Shown: piece after piece, positions 1-11,706 of the stretch
Position numbering within the stretch: position 1 is the stretch's first letter
Layout of the letters: every line of letters starts with the position of its first letter
Source: Channallabes apus
Lineage: Eukaryota; Chordata; Actinopteri; Siluriformes; Clariidae
NCBI GenBank assembly: GCA_030522415.1
Contig: CM060108.1
Coordinates: forward strand, 41,438,756-41,502,755
Direction of reading: 5' to 3'
DNA length: 64,000 bases
The notes under the pieces: generated by a model
Database searches by the model: none
The model's input: only the letters and a program-made list of their open reading frames with translations
Told to the model about the DNA's origin: nothing
Made by a program: the position numbers and the translations under genes

Positions 1-32
1 GGGGTACACCCTGGACAGGGTGCCAATCCATA
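1..32 (-). repeat. V-SINE-like tail fragment, cut by the window edge
   Basis: The first 32 bases are the reverse complement of about 324-355 inside the neighbouring SINE (GATTGGCACCCTGTCCAGGG). This is a second, inverted copy running off the left edge. Confidence 0.7.
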
Positions 33-77
33 TGATAACTTTTTGTCTAATTAAAATTTTTTAATAGAGATTTGTCG

Positions 78-430
78 GCATGGTGGTGTAGTGGTTAGCA
101 CTATCGCCTTGCACCTGCAGGGTCCGGGCTCGATTCCCTGACAGGCCCGTCTCTGTGTGCATGGAGTTTGCATGTTCTCCCCGTGCTTGGTGGGTTTCCT
201 CCGGGTACTCCGGTTTCCTCCCACAGTCCAAAGATATGCAGGATAGGCTAATTGGCGTTCCTAAATTGACCATAGTGTGTGATTGGGTGTGTGAGTGTGT
301 GTATGTGTGTGTGTGCCCTGCGATGGATTGGCACCCTGTCCAGGGTGTACCCCGCCTAGTGCCCGAAGTCTCCTGGGATAGGCTCCAGGTCCCCCGCGAC
401 CCTGAATACAGGATACAGTGGTATAGAAGA
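78..430 (+). repeat. tRNA-derived SINE, V-SINE-like (HE1/DANA type)
   Basis: The element starts with a tRNA-like head (GGTTAGCACTATCGCCTTGC, then a box-B-like GGCTCGATTCC). It continues with the fish V-SINE central domain (GTTTGCATGTTCTCCCCGTG, TTTCCTCCGGGTACTCCGG, CCACAGTCCAAAGATATGCA), a GT-rich stretch, and a tail ending in AATACAGGATACAGTGGTATAG. It is the most complete copy of this family here. Related copies are at 3364, 4735, 14743, 45063 and 51690. Confidence 0.85.
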
Positions 431-3363
431 TACCAACCACACATGCTGATATTCAGTACAACAGCACAGCCTCCAGTGTGATATTGCATTATTATATTAT
501 ATACTATAGTGAAGTATGCAACTAGTTTCAAATGACATTAATTTTACTTCAGTAAACATTATATCTGTTTTTCTAAGCATTTGCAAAATGATGGCTAAAT
601 TTAATGAAAGAAAGTAAGTAAATTATAACCTTGAATTGAAATAAGCATTACTTGTATTAGTGCAGTACTTAAACATTCCTTTCATTTTCCTTTTTGTATG
701 TTTACAAACCAATGATTTGTTTTCATTATGTTTATTGAACCACTTAATCTTTTTTTCTCTCTCTCTCTATCTCTCTTTTATTTCTTTTAGTGCACTTTTA
801 TTACTTTACTGTACCTGATCTCAAGGTCTGGATTTCAAACACAGGAATATGAAATATAAGGTTTCAAGCTCGGCTGTCACCTGTAATAACCTACTCTTTT
901 CAGTCAGACATCTGTCCATTTACTGAAGTGGTTTGATAACTGCTATTATTGTGTTCTTTCTAAGGATTGAATTCCGAATCATGGTTTTACCTTATATTTA
1001 TTTATTTATTTTTTCTAATTAGAACTACATCTGCCAAAGCAAAATTGAAAGTCCAAGTATACTTATGCCAACTATATATAAATATGCAGCGAGTATTAGT
1101 TCAGGCAATTACCCATTCCATTCGGAATAATTATTGCACCGTGGCTCCAGGTGCTCTTGTGCAAATGCATGTTTTTGAATTTTAATGTTTTAAAGCATGT
1201 TCTAGGAATTATTTTCAATTATCATATACTTGCCTTTTAAATACTAGGTACTTGTACATACTCCACTGCAAAATAAAGTGCACCCTTTATGCAGCTAAAA
1301 AAAAAAAAGAATGTAGTCCTAAATGATTAACAAACAGTTAATACAAGAATCATAATGTGCACCGTTCCTGGAAATTGTCACATATGATATTGTGCATGAT
1401 GCATTATACACTCACTGTCCATCTGCTACTCATTAGTCACAAAAGCAGAGGATTCGACGTGATTTTGTCCAAGATTCACATCAGAGAAATATAAGGCTGG
1501 AATGGTTATAAAGGAGGGGTGCGGATACGGTTTATGGAGGACACAGATGAGTCATATGAGTACATGCTGGAGAAAACATCTTAGATTTAATGGTGTGTTC
1601 AGTATCACTTCACACGCTGTGGTACGTAATCATGGATAAGTTATGCGTGCGGATTAATATGGAAATCGCACAGATCTTTACTCAGACCTCAAAAAATGTG
1701 CGATATCAAAGTGCTATTTTATAATCTCATTGAGGAAGCCATTTTGTTGAACGCAATTTGCAGCAATAAATGTATAATTATAACCAGTAAATCTCAGTAG
1801 TTTGGCAATACACTAGACTTCTATTGGAGAATTATGTTTATTTGAATGCTGGACATCTTCTCATTCAAATCTCTTCATTGTAGTCCAGGCACAAAAAATT
1901 ATAGCAACTAAAATGTCTTTGTTACTTAGTACACAACCGTCAGTTCTAATGAGGGCCATTCCATGAGTGCTGATGTAGATCATAACAGCACTGGAAGGTT
2001 TAACTTCATGTATCACTCTACAGTACATTACAGGTGTTCTAACTGTCAGTCACAGCCTGGGTTGAAAGTGGGTCTGTATGGTCCAGGAAAGAGGAGAGAG
2101 CAGCCGCCTGCCAAAACCTACATTCGAAACTAGTCCCTTTAAGCAAGAAAACACATCTGATAACATGATCTTAACACTTAGAGTAATTGCTTCTAACACA
2201 AGGCTGAATCACAAACATCATCATAAACATTACTAATTAAGTAATTAATAGTTTTTCATTGAATGCTATTTGAGATTCAACCCTTGAACCCAGGAGTTAG
2301 ATCCTATATAACAGTGGAATAAGTGAAAATACAAAGTAAATATCATAAGTTTCTCAGGACTGTGCAACACCTCCTTGGTTTATTCTCCTCACATTTTTTA
2401 TAGATATGATGAGAATTTAAAACTACTTTAACCCCTGATAAAACTGTTGGTCACCAGTTCAATGCTAGATCCTCACGTTCTGGAAGGATATGTGTTGGCA
2501 GAGCAATATATGTATTTTGTTGTATAAAAACTTGATGTTGTGCTGTTGTACTAAATATCAGCATGGTTGTGTGATATTTTCTTCTGTACATTACAGCTGT
2601 GCTGGTATTCAGTACAACGGCACTCCCTTTCATGTAGAAGATTTTTATCCATTGTTCAATTATCAGTAGGAATGAATTAATAAAGTTATACATTTATAAA
2701 TAGAAACTTTGACCTCAGTATTTGTCATGTATTTCCAGATTTTTGTTTAAAGTTTTTTATTTATTATTATTATTGATAAAAGCGATATATTGTGTATATA
2801 TATGTTGAACTGAATTAAAATGAATCAGAGGACATTTTAATGCTGATTAGATGTTTTTCATCATTTCAAGCTTCAAAATTTCTCATTATTTGTGCAGATG
2901 TTTGCTTCATCCTAAAGGGGAAATGCTTAATTAAAATTTTATGAAAAAAGCTCCCAAAAGAGACATTATTATTAATGTTTAGAAATAGGTTTAATATTCA
3001 TACAGATATATTGGGTTTACTATATCAACAGCCACAAATTGAGATATTTTATGTTAAAGTGTGTTATTGTAAATATTAATACAACTTTTAACATTAGTAA
3101 AACATCACGTGTTGAAGAAACCAAAACATACAGGTAACACTTACTGTATCTTACACCTATCGTCTACGCTTACTTAATATACTTTCGATGAGTGTTTTTT
3201 AAATGGGAATGTGTGCCTTTAATGGTATTTGAAGATAGTACAAAACATCATTAACATAAAAGGAGCATCTTGAGTTTTCTTTTTAGGTATTTTTAAGATG
3301 CAATGTTGTGTAATTAGACTAGCACTATTACTAAACAATATGTAGTAAGTAACTACACTTTTG
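431..3363. other. AT-rich downstream flank, no gene recognised
   Basis: No coding similarity, splice pattern or RNA gene is seen. At 441-466 and twice at 2538-2625 there is a recurring motif (GATATTCAGTACAACAGCAC). The 2538-2625 pair is in opposite orientation, so it looks like a small inverted-repeat element. Weaker versions occur at 1983 and 15590. There is a CT-rich run at about 752-778 and a poly-A tract at 1298-1309. Confidence 0.5.
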
Positions 3364-3585
3364 GCAGCGCTGTGGTTTAGTCGTTAGCACTGTCGCCTTG
3401 CACCTTCAGGGTCTGGGTTCGATTCCCGCCCCGGGTCTTTGTGCATGGAGTTTGCACGTTCTATTTTCTCCCCGTGCTTGTGTGTATGGATTGTGTGTAT
3501 ATATGTGTGTGCCCTGCCCCGGGTGCCCCGGTTCAATGCCCCCTGCAACCCTGTATAGACGATGAGTGAGTGTTTGAGTAACTTA
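3364..3585 (+). repeat. degenerate V-SINE-like copy
   Basis: The head GTTAGCACTGTCGCCTTGCA and box-B GGTTCGATTCCC are intact. The core is shortened (GTGCATGGAGTTTGCACGTT, then CCCCGTGCTTG) and the tail is rearranged. Confidence 0.75.
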
Positions 3586-4734
3586 ATTCTTCTGATTAAT
3601 TAAACGTTACTTCATTAAGTTAAAGTGCAAACACAAATGAAATAAAAATGGACAAGTGGCTTCCAAGTGGATTATATATACTTGATATTCATTGACTCGA
3701 GTGTAAACAAAATGGTCAAAAGTGAATTAAAAATGAGCAAGAGGCGTACTGTATAATTCCGCATAAATAACGTATAATAATAATTCCGCATAATAATAAT
3801 TTTAAAGAAGAGTTAAAGAAAAGCTGCATTAGAGTGATGAAGGCGGAGAATTGAGTAAAATGTCAGCGTTTTCTCTCCAACACTTTTTTTTTGTCACGAT
3901 TACACTTCAACAGCCTCCAACATTCTTGACAACATTCTGCCGCTGTCGAAATTATCGCAATAAGAACTTACATTAAATATTAACACCATCATCATGCAAC
4001 ATGAATGAGCCGAGGCCGCTATCAGCAGTTTGGATCTTGCAGATGACTCGCAGGGGTTCTGTGCTCGCGGGGTGATAATTACACAGGAGCCGAACGGGAC
4101 GATGTGTGTGCATAATGCTGTGCAAACCTTCACCACTCAGGTACGAGATTCATTAAAGCTCTGTTTTGTCTGGCACTTATTCTGGTGCTCGGTGCGTGTG
4201 ATACATAAGTATTCCTTTCATCTTTTGCGCTGTACGTGTCTGACGCTTCTACCTTGGAATTAGAATAATTACTAAATGTTTCATTGTTTTGAAACACATA
4301 TGAACACCATCATATATATTGTTTTATTGGTGTTGCTGTTGTATTTGTTGTTCAGTGCATTTTTCATTCCCATGTGTGTCTTTTAGCCTTATACAAAAAA
4401 AAAAAAAAAAAGATCAGACATTAAACTGCACTACTGTACTTTGCTTCCAGTAGCAGAAATGAAATGAATCCGGGCAACTTGCTTTTTTTTCCACCTTGAA
4501 CTTCATTTTATCCGCTGCTCATCCATCAGCAGGGTCAACACGCGTGGATATCAAATCCCTGAGAAGTTTTCCAAAAGGTCAAAAGTAGTTTCTTTGTACT
4601 ATTGCTCTATACAATGAAATATAGACATGTTAAATGTTTCTTTTTAAGATATATTTGAAAAAAAAAAAAAAAAAACACCAATGGTGACCATTCTATTCAT
4701 TCCCATCCCACCTCCGGTCAACATTCACATGCAC
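3586..4734. other. flank without gene
   Basis: AT-rich sequence with poly-A tracts at 4397-4411 and about 4660-4675. The stretch 3840-4260 has balanced composition and short opposing ORFs, but no recognisable domain or splice sites. No function is assigned. Confidence 0.45.
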
Positions 4735-4945
4735 ATACTGTATACACACTACGGGCGATTGGTGAACACCAGTTAGCCTAATTGGCATGTCTTTGGACTG
4801 TGGGAGAAAACCAGAGCATCTGCATGAAATCCACAGGAAGAACATGCAAACTCCATGAGCATAGCCCTCAAGGCAGGAATCGAACCCATAACCTGGAGGT
4901 GCATGGCTACAGTACTAACCACTAAACCACCATGCTGCCATGTAT
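4735..4945 (-). repeat. V-SINE-like copy, minus strand
   Basis: Reading the complement gives a tRNA-like head near 4940 (GTGGTTTAGTGGTTAGTACT), a box-B-like GGTTCGATTCC, and the V core with AGTCCAAAGACATGCC. It is diverged by many point changes, so it is older than the copy at 78-430. Confidence 0.75.
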
Positions 4946-5466
4946 ATAGCGTACTAGAATTTATTACATGGCTACAACGTGTTTAAAATGTTAAATGTTG
5001 AGAAATGTAGTTACTTACAGTATAGCAGTTGTGTTATACCAGGTGTTTGCTACTGTATGGTTACCAAATCATTTCCTCGGTTGCTGCAACGTGGCTGCTG
5101 TGCTATCTCAGCAAGTTGCTATGGTTTCTCTAGAGGGTCCCATGTGATATCTAGTGTAGGTCTAGGAGATTAGCTTGTTGTCCCATGTGATTGCAGGTGG
5201 TATCTCAGAAATTCCAATGGGTTCTAGATTTTTGGCTGGTTGCTATCATATTTCTCAGACTGCAGTTTTACTAGTCTTAAGTATATGTGATTAATGTGGG
5301 TTTATATTGTGTGAATGGTGAAATGATGAACTTTTGTCTATATAATCCTTGGGGGAAAATAGACTCACTTTGCGATTGTTGATATGGCAAGCGTGATTCT
5401 AATCGTTCCCAAAAGCACAAGTGTTGTTCCAGCATGGGATCTACATGCCTGCCAAAATTTGTCATT
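4946..5466. other. flank without gene
   Basis: Unique-looking sequence. Short opposing ORFs overlap each other and resemble nothing recognised. Confidence 0.4.
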
Positions 5467-5735
5467 CTACAGTACTGTGCAAAAGTCTTGAGCCAGCCAT
5501 CATTTTGTCATATTTTGCTTCCAAAGAGCCAGACTTTCTTTTATTGTTTAATGTATTCCTGAGGAATAGATCTCCCGGCTTCCTGAAGGACTTTTCTGGC
5601 TTTGATTTTTGGCAAGTCTTCGTCTCTCATTTTCAGTCCAGTCCCTGTACATGAGCAGTTTCAGAGGAATGTTTTTGGTTTGTTTGTTAAGCCACACAAT
5701 GATCTAGGAATCATTCATACATGATTATCCATCTA
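5467..5735 (+). mobile_element. Tc1-like terminal fragment
   Basis: Begins with GTACTGTGCAAAAGTCTTGA, the end sequence of a common fish Tc1-like family (also at 55528 and 55852). No transposase reading frame and no matching right end are seen. Confidence 0.4.
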
Positions 5736-5739
5736 ACTT

Positions 5740-6410
5740 AAGGCATGAACCAGTGAGAAACAGGTGCAGATGATGATAGATGATCAGGCCGGTCATTTGT
5801 CGAGCTGCACATGGTGCTTCTGAGTCGCCATTGATCCAGACCCCGCCTGCCCTCTGGACCTGTCTGACTCATCCTGGTGGCGCGCTTCTAGTTGGAGATC
5901 TCATCGCATGGAGGCTTGTGTGGTCTGCTTGGGAAACATGTGCTGACTGGGGACGGTTCCACATTACCATGAGGATGGTCTTGGACTCGGCTGATGCAGA
6001 CAGCTGTTCTCTAAGGGCTTGTGACGCACAATGGTTTAGGACTGAAGTTTCCACAAACAGTTTTGTACAGGAGACTCCAATAATGAACGTGGACTCCATA
6101 GAACTTAAAAACATCTCCTGTTAAACTTACAGCTGTCTAACACACAATATGACTGAATAATGTATAATGCTATCCCTGCTATCCGTTACCACCCAAATGA
6201 GGAGGGGTTCCCTGTTGAGCCTGGTTCCTCTCTATTGCCATCTCAGGGAGTTTTTCCTTGCCACCGTCGCTGCTAACTTGTTTATTAGGAACAGTATGAG
6301 CATTATAATTCACACATATTTTCTCGCACATTTCCATTATTTTCTTTTGATTCTGTAAAGCTGCTTTGCAATAATGACCATTGTTAAAAGTTCTACATAA
6401 TTTATATGTA
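5740..6410 (+). repeat. dispersed repeat with TTCTGTAAAGCTGCTTTG tail
   Basis: A 114-codon ORF (5780-6124) lies in this block, but it overlaps an antisense ORF and matches no family I know. The 3' part contains CCATCTCAGGGAGTTTTTCC, TTGCCACCGTCGCTGC and a tail CTGTAAAGCTGCTTTGCAAT followed by CCATTGTTAAAAG. That tail recurs at 44875-44955 (+), 58598-58650 (+) and 26545-26612 (-), so it is a dispersed repeat rather than a host gene. It may be the 3' end of a retroelement. Confidence 0.6.
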
Positions 6411-6570
6411 GTGTATATATTAGTATACTGGTGATGCTTAGTGGTTAGAAAAGATGTGTGGGGAAATGAGGTTGCTGCTGAGGTTGTTAAATAAACAAGC
6501 AATTTTTATATTTTTATTTTCTCAGCCAGTCACAATAAAAAATGTTTCTATTTCTTTCATTTAATCTACA

Positions 6571-6654
6571 TAATTAAATTAAATTAAATTAAATTAAATT
6601 AAATTAAATTTAATTTAATTTAATTTAATTTAATTTAATTTAATTTAATTTAAA
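6571..6654. repeat. palindromic (AATTA)n microsatellite
   Basis: An (AAATT)n run of about 40 bp switches near 6610 to the complementary (TTTAA)n run of about 44 bp. The whole block is one near-perfect self-complementary hairpin. Confidence 0.95.
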
Positions 6655-6705
6655 ATGGATCAGATGTATATAATGGGTCAAATAAACAATGACTTTTACA
6701 AAAAA

Positions 6706-6723
6706 AATTAATAATAATAATAC

Positions 6724-6754
<31 letters not shown>

Positions 6755-6755
6755 T
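6706..6755. repeat. (TAA)n/(ATT)n inverted microsatellite
   Basis: A short ATAATAATA run is followed at once by a longer (ATT)n run, again self-complementary. Confidence 0.9.
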
Positions 6756-7039
6756 GAAGTACAAATCATTGTACATTTGATCCATTTATAATTACTCTGA
6801 ATGTCACAGGTTATTACTTATGATACAGCAGCTCAATCATTCTCTCAAGAGCTTCACTTCGTTTTCTTTCTTGAAGTTAATAAGACAAAAACACAACTTG
6901 TCTCTTTACTAAAAAAAGAAATGAAAACGGCAACACCCTCTTAATGCCCTGAAGACTTTCACACATCTTAATTTACAGCTTTTCCCACTGACTGTTACAA
7001 AGCACCGTGTATGAAAGAATACTCAACAAGACTTGAAGT

Positions 7040-7101
7040 TTTTTTTTTTTTTTTTTTTAGTTCTTTCACTAAAATTCATTGTTTAAAAAAAAAAAAAAAA
7101 A
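7040..7101. repeat. poly-T and poly-A pair
   Basis: About 19 T and 18 A separated by about 26 bp; low-complexity hairpin. Confidence 0.9.
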
Positions 7102-7417
7102 AAGAACAATTTGGATGTCAGTAAAATGAAGCAGAACATTAACAAGTCGGGCTGGATTGATAAATTAATAAGAAATGTAAGCTAGTTGTTAATCATGTTG
7201 TCAAAAAATCTTAACAGGTCACATTAATGTAGCAATAGAGAGAAGAAATCTAGTTACATTTATTATTAAGTGTAAAAAAAAAATTTTTTTTTAAGTTTGA
7301 AAATGATAGAATTTTGGAGTTATCTTGTTCTTCTGGTAAACGTACAGCTGTCTTGTGTTCTATTAGGATTTATTTATTTATTTATTTATTTAGTGATTCG
7401 TAGATACCTTATGAATA

Positions 7418-8045
7418 TACAGTCAGAAGTTTGGACACGAATTTGGATTTATTTCCTACATTTAAAAAAATACTTAGATTTTTATGAACTATGAAGTAAC
7501 ACATGTGGCATTAGGTAATTAAGTAACAACAACAACAACAACAACAACAGTCAGATGTTCTGGAATAGTTTTGTTGAGTGCATTTGGAAAACTCATCACG
7601 CACCATGATAAAACTATCTCTCATGAAGAGCTTCCCAGGAAAACAAGAACTGACCTCTGCTGCGGAGGAGAACTTCATTTAGAGTCAACAGCCTCAGAAA
7701 TCACCAATTAACCTCAAACAGCACCTCAGATTAAGAGATCATAAGTAGCAGACACATCTAACTAAGATTATTGCATATTTTATACAGTATACAGTATGTA
7801 CAGTATATACAGTATAACTCTGGGGAAAAACATAAGAGAATTACTCCTCTGGAAAACCTATGGAATGTCATCAAGAGGAAGATGGAGGGACACAAAGCAT
7901 CAGGTAAAGCTGAGCTGTTTTAAAGTTACCCAACAGCACTGTGGTAAACTGGTGGAGAGACGAAAAACATGAAAGCTGTAATTGCAAATCGGGGTTATTA
8001 TTCCACCAGATACTGATTTCTTAATGGTATTTAGTCAAAGCATTA
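7418..8045 (+). mobile_element. degenerate Tc1-like transposon
   Basis: The left end reads TA then CAGTCAGAAGTTTGGACAC, a classic fish Tc1-like terminal repeat. The body has the conserved leader GTCAGATGTTCTGGAATAG and AACTCATCACGCACCATGAT, shared with a second copy at 51976-52605. The right part (about 7980-8045) is strongly decayed. No open transposase frame remains. A (CAA)n tract at 7527-7549 is shared with the second copy. Confidence 0.7.
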
Positions 8046-8727
8046 GCACAATTTCTTTACAAATTATTAGTTTTATTTGAGTTATTAAAGCTCTGCTAAT
8101 ACTGCATGATCTGGGGTTGTTTTGATGTGTTGTGATGATGTAATGTCCTTTAAATATACAACACTCATAAACAATAGTTATATTTTCAATTTAGAATTCA
8201 CAAAAAATGAAACAAAATTGTTCATCCTACCAATGCATGCTCCTGTAAGGAAAAAAAAATCGTAAGAAACTATTTTTTTTCAGGAGCTATATACAGTATA
8301 GTGTACTGCATACTGTACTGTACGTCTGCACGGGTGTCAGCTCCACCTCGTTCTTTCTCACACACACTTCTCCGCGCCGTCTCACTCACTTCACCTCATC
8401 ACTTTCCGTTTTTCTTAAATAGACTCACACACTTTCCACTGAGAGCGCTGCGTGTTGCCTCTTTCCAAACCACTGTGTTTCCTTCTCATTATGTACACTA
8501 CTCACCTACCGGAATCGGCTCTGATTATTCTTTTGATAGCAAACCATTTATCGTATGAGGAATGTTCAAGTGAAAACGTTACTTTTGATGGAATTCCTGG
8601 TTACATTTACAGGAGATTTACATTTACGGTACGTAGGTGGTTCAGGTCCCATTGCAGTCGTTCCCATGAACATTCAGTAAGTGAAACACTTTATCCTGGA
8701 AAATCAATGGATAATCTGTCACCAACT

Positions 8728-8890
8728 TGAGGAAGAGACGCATCTGTCTGTGGGAACTGACCTAAATGTGAGGTGAACTTGGCTGGGAGTTATTGCCACA
8801 TCCTCCGTACAGTCCTGACCTTTTCCATATGTTTGGGCCATTTAAAGGAGTTCCTGGGAGGCCAGGGTTTCAGACATGAAGATGGCAGAA
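8728..8890 (+). mobile_element. mariner-like transposase relic (short)
   Basis: CATCTGTCTGTGGGAACTGA encodes the LSVGT motif. About 90 bp on, in a shifted frame, the text reads CHILRTVLTF and LKEFLGGQGF, corresponding to the PPYSPDLAPSDFH and LKxFLxGxRF blocks of mariner transposases. Frameshifts and stops make it dead. Related relics are at 27705 and 60945. Confidence 0.55.
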
Positions 8891-10109
8891 TAACATCTGT
8901 TTTAGTGTAGCAAGGGATGATATATAATCAAAGTGCTATTTTGCTCTTAAAGCAGTTCAGACATGTTAATGACGATATTCCGTTACTTTTTCCTTGTTTT
9001 AAGTTACATGTTAAATATTACATGTTGAGGAACATCTATGAAACAAGTTAATTCCTGTCGTTATAGCAGCCTTTTTCTCTCGCTCTTAAGTTTAACAAGA
9101 CAAAAAAAAAAAAAAAACACATCTTGTCACGTGAGTGAGAAACTGATTTTATAATCTCCTCCATGTTGGAGACTTTAAAGTGGCAGAAACATGCTGATCA
9201 TTTGGATATATTTCCTGGATGTCTATTAAAACTTCTTCCGTAATATCGCGCATAACAGTTCAGAATAAAAGTGTCATTTTTAAGAAAATTCATAAAACAA
9301 TGCTCTGAATTATTATTATTTTTTCAATTGTAGTCCATTTAAAGAAATCATTCTTAAATAAACAGTTAAATTAAGAATAAAGTACACGTGCATGTTTATG
9401 TTAAATAGAAATACGTAGATACAGTAATGTACAGTGTGAGCTGGTACTGGATTAGAAATTTCATCACCTCTACACTCAGTCATAGTTTTACTGCCTGCTG
9501 TTTTTCTCTTCAGCTGTTTTCCTCCTTCCTCTCCCTTTACGTGTGTGTGTGTGTGTGTGTGTGTGTGCATGCATGTGTTATCTTTGAGATCTCTGATCCT
9601 CAACACTGATCCAAGTGCTCAGAAGCGGCAGCGACGGACTACAGAATCTGTTGCTAGGTAAGAGAATGAAGAAGAAGAAGAAGGAAGGGGGAAAAAAAAT
9701 GCATCACATTGTGGAAAGACGAAATGAAGCCCTCTTACCAAGTTTAGCGAATTTGGTGAGAAATTGTGTATAGTCAGGACCGAGCACTCGTGATGCATGA
9801 TGCTGTGTATTTCACTCCACTAATGGCCTCAGCCTTTCCTTTTTACACTGCGGCGTGAAAATGCATCTCATAAATTACGGCAGCGTAACAGGCACGACTG
9901 AAAGCAAGGCCAAGTCGGTGTGGTGCATTTATTATTTATTTTAGGAGGTTACGGCTCTATCATTATTTCTCGTAGTGCAAAACCGATACACAATGCACTC
10001 AGCCCACCAATGCCATCTGCCGTTTCCATTTTCCTGCCACTCCTCTCTCAGGCTGGAGGGTAAAAAGAAAGAAAGAAAAGAAAAAAAAACAACAACAACT
10101 TTTCTGAAT
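8891..10109. other. flank downstream of adgrl2, no gene
   Basis: A (GT)n tract at 9541-9567 and purine runs near 9666-9698 are the only marked features. Short opposing ORFs here derive from the GT tract. Confidence 0.45.
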
Positions 10110-10245
10110 GGCTCCATTGTTTGACGAAATGCTGTTCAGCTCATTTATTCAAGTCTGATGTTGTTTTGGAGCCATTAACATATTAATTAGCAGCTAATGG
10201 ATTTAATTAGGTTACTTTGTAATTAACCAGTGAAGAACTGATGAA
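10110..10245. promoter_or_regulatory. candidate conserved non-coding element
   Basis: A non-repetitive block has a SOX-like CCATTGTTTG near 10112 and four homeodomain-type TAATTA/TTAATT cores between 10175 and 10230. It lies about 600 bp beyond the predicted 3' end of adgrl2. Motif clustering alone is weak evidence; conservation was not tested. Confidence 0.25.
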
Positions 10246-10839
10246 GCGAAGTCAGGAAATCTTTGATGAAATGTTCCAGGAAGTGTAATTTCTTTCTTAG
10301 TTTCTGGCTGTTTTTTTCTTTCTTTCAAACTAGCGTTCATTATTTCATGAGAATATGTGCAATGATATACATTCTGGTACAAACAGGAGGGAAAAAAAAA
10401 GAAATTGTCACATTTATTTTGATATCAAGAGTTGATTTTACATCAGCGTCCGACAATGGGTTCCTACGGGGAAAAAACAAAACAAAACAAAACAAAAAAA
10501 ACCCCAAGATGATTATAAACTATATTTTAATCTCAAACACACTTCCATTCCAGATTTATTATTATTATTATTATTATTATTTTTATTTAGGGTTGTTATA
10601 TAATATTCCATACGTCATTTAATAAATTATTTAGTATCAAATGCTGAGATATGTTTCTTAAAATGCTGTGCTGACAGTCACACAGGAAATAAAAAAAATA
10701 AAAAATAAAAAAAAGAGAAAATAAAATCCTTATCCCTGGCAAATACTGCCATCAAAATAAATTACATACAAGTCCAATTCTCTCCCAATTTGTGCAAGAC
10801 ATAGCTTTTTCTTTTAAGGTTGAAAATCACGAGGAAGGT

Positions 10840-11706
10840 TTCTCCTCCACGCACATCTTTATTGGCAAAAAAATACTTTTACAATCAAAAATCCGTAACC
10901 GATGAAGGCAAACGCACTGCTCACAAGTGAAAGTGTAAATACGGGCTTCTGCTCATGTTCTCAAAGCTTCTACAACAGACAAAGTGTAAGAAGATTTCAC
11001 ACAAGGAAAAAAAAAGTGCAACCCTTTTCCTCAAAATGTCCTCTTTGAAATGTCATTCATGGTTGCCACAATAAGTTTTTTTTAATCGTCATTAATTGTC
11101 TTTTTCTATTTTTTTTTTTCTTCACCTATTTTTGTTTTCCACTTGTGGTACAGCAAAATATATTTTTCTTTAGCCATCATTTTTATAAGAGTTACATGTG
11201 CAATAGAGAAAATATAAGGCCTGAGTCAGGAGTAGTGGTTCTTTTTTTTATTTTCCTTTTCTTTCTTTTTTTTTTTTTATTATTAATTTTTGTTCCTCCC
11301 GTAAAGTCGCGAGACGCCATCCGCGGGGTCGCGTTTCCTTTCGGGGCGTCTTTGCTTGGAAAAACCCCAGGACACTTGAGAAGTTCTACAAAAAACGCCA
11401 TTGTTCGTAATGTTCGTAAAAGTTCATTAAGGTTGTTGTTGATACAGTACAGTATATCATACAAAATGGTGGCCAGTGCGAGGACGACGCCAGCCTCCTC
11501 ACAAACACTTTTGCTCGACAAGCAGCCTGTGTGCTTTTCCCACCTCGGCCCCGGACAGTTTAAACCACAGATGGCTTGAAACTTGGTAAAAAACAACTAA
11601 ATGGCAAAAAACAAAGCGCATCTGCGGGCCTTTTGGAGAAAAGTTACTGCACCTACTCAAAGAAGGAAAACAAAGCAAAAAAAGAAAAGAAAAGAAAGAA
11701 TTGAGC
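10840..11706 (-). other. adgrl2: adgrl2 3' UTR (probable)
   Basis: The sequence from the stop codon to the first convincing polyadenylation signal is about 870 nt. It is non-coding, contains A/T homopolymer runs (about 11098-11130 and 11246-11290), and shows no splice or repeat signature. Longer 3' UTR isoforms using more distal signals are possible. Confidence 0.6.
10858..10863 (-). terminator. AATAAA polyadenylation signal for adgrl2
   Basis: The minus strand reads CCAATAAAGATGTGCGTGG. A canonical hexamer followed by a GT-containing stretch, about 845 nt after the stop codon, fits a cleavage site near 10840. Other AATAAA-like matches exist further downstream in AT-rich sequence and are less convincing. 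Confidence 0.5.

Noticed and set aside
5780..6124. 114-codon plus-strand ORF as a host gene
   Set aside because: It lies in a block ending in a tail found at three other places here, has an overlapping antisense ORF and shows no recognised domain.
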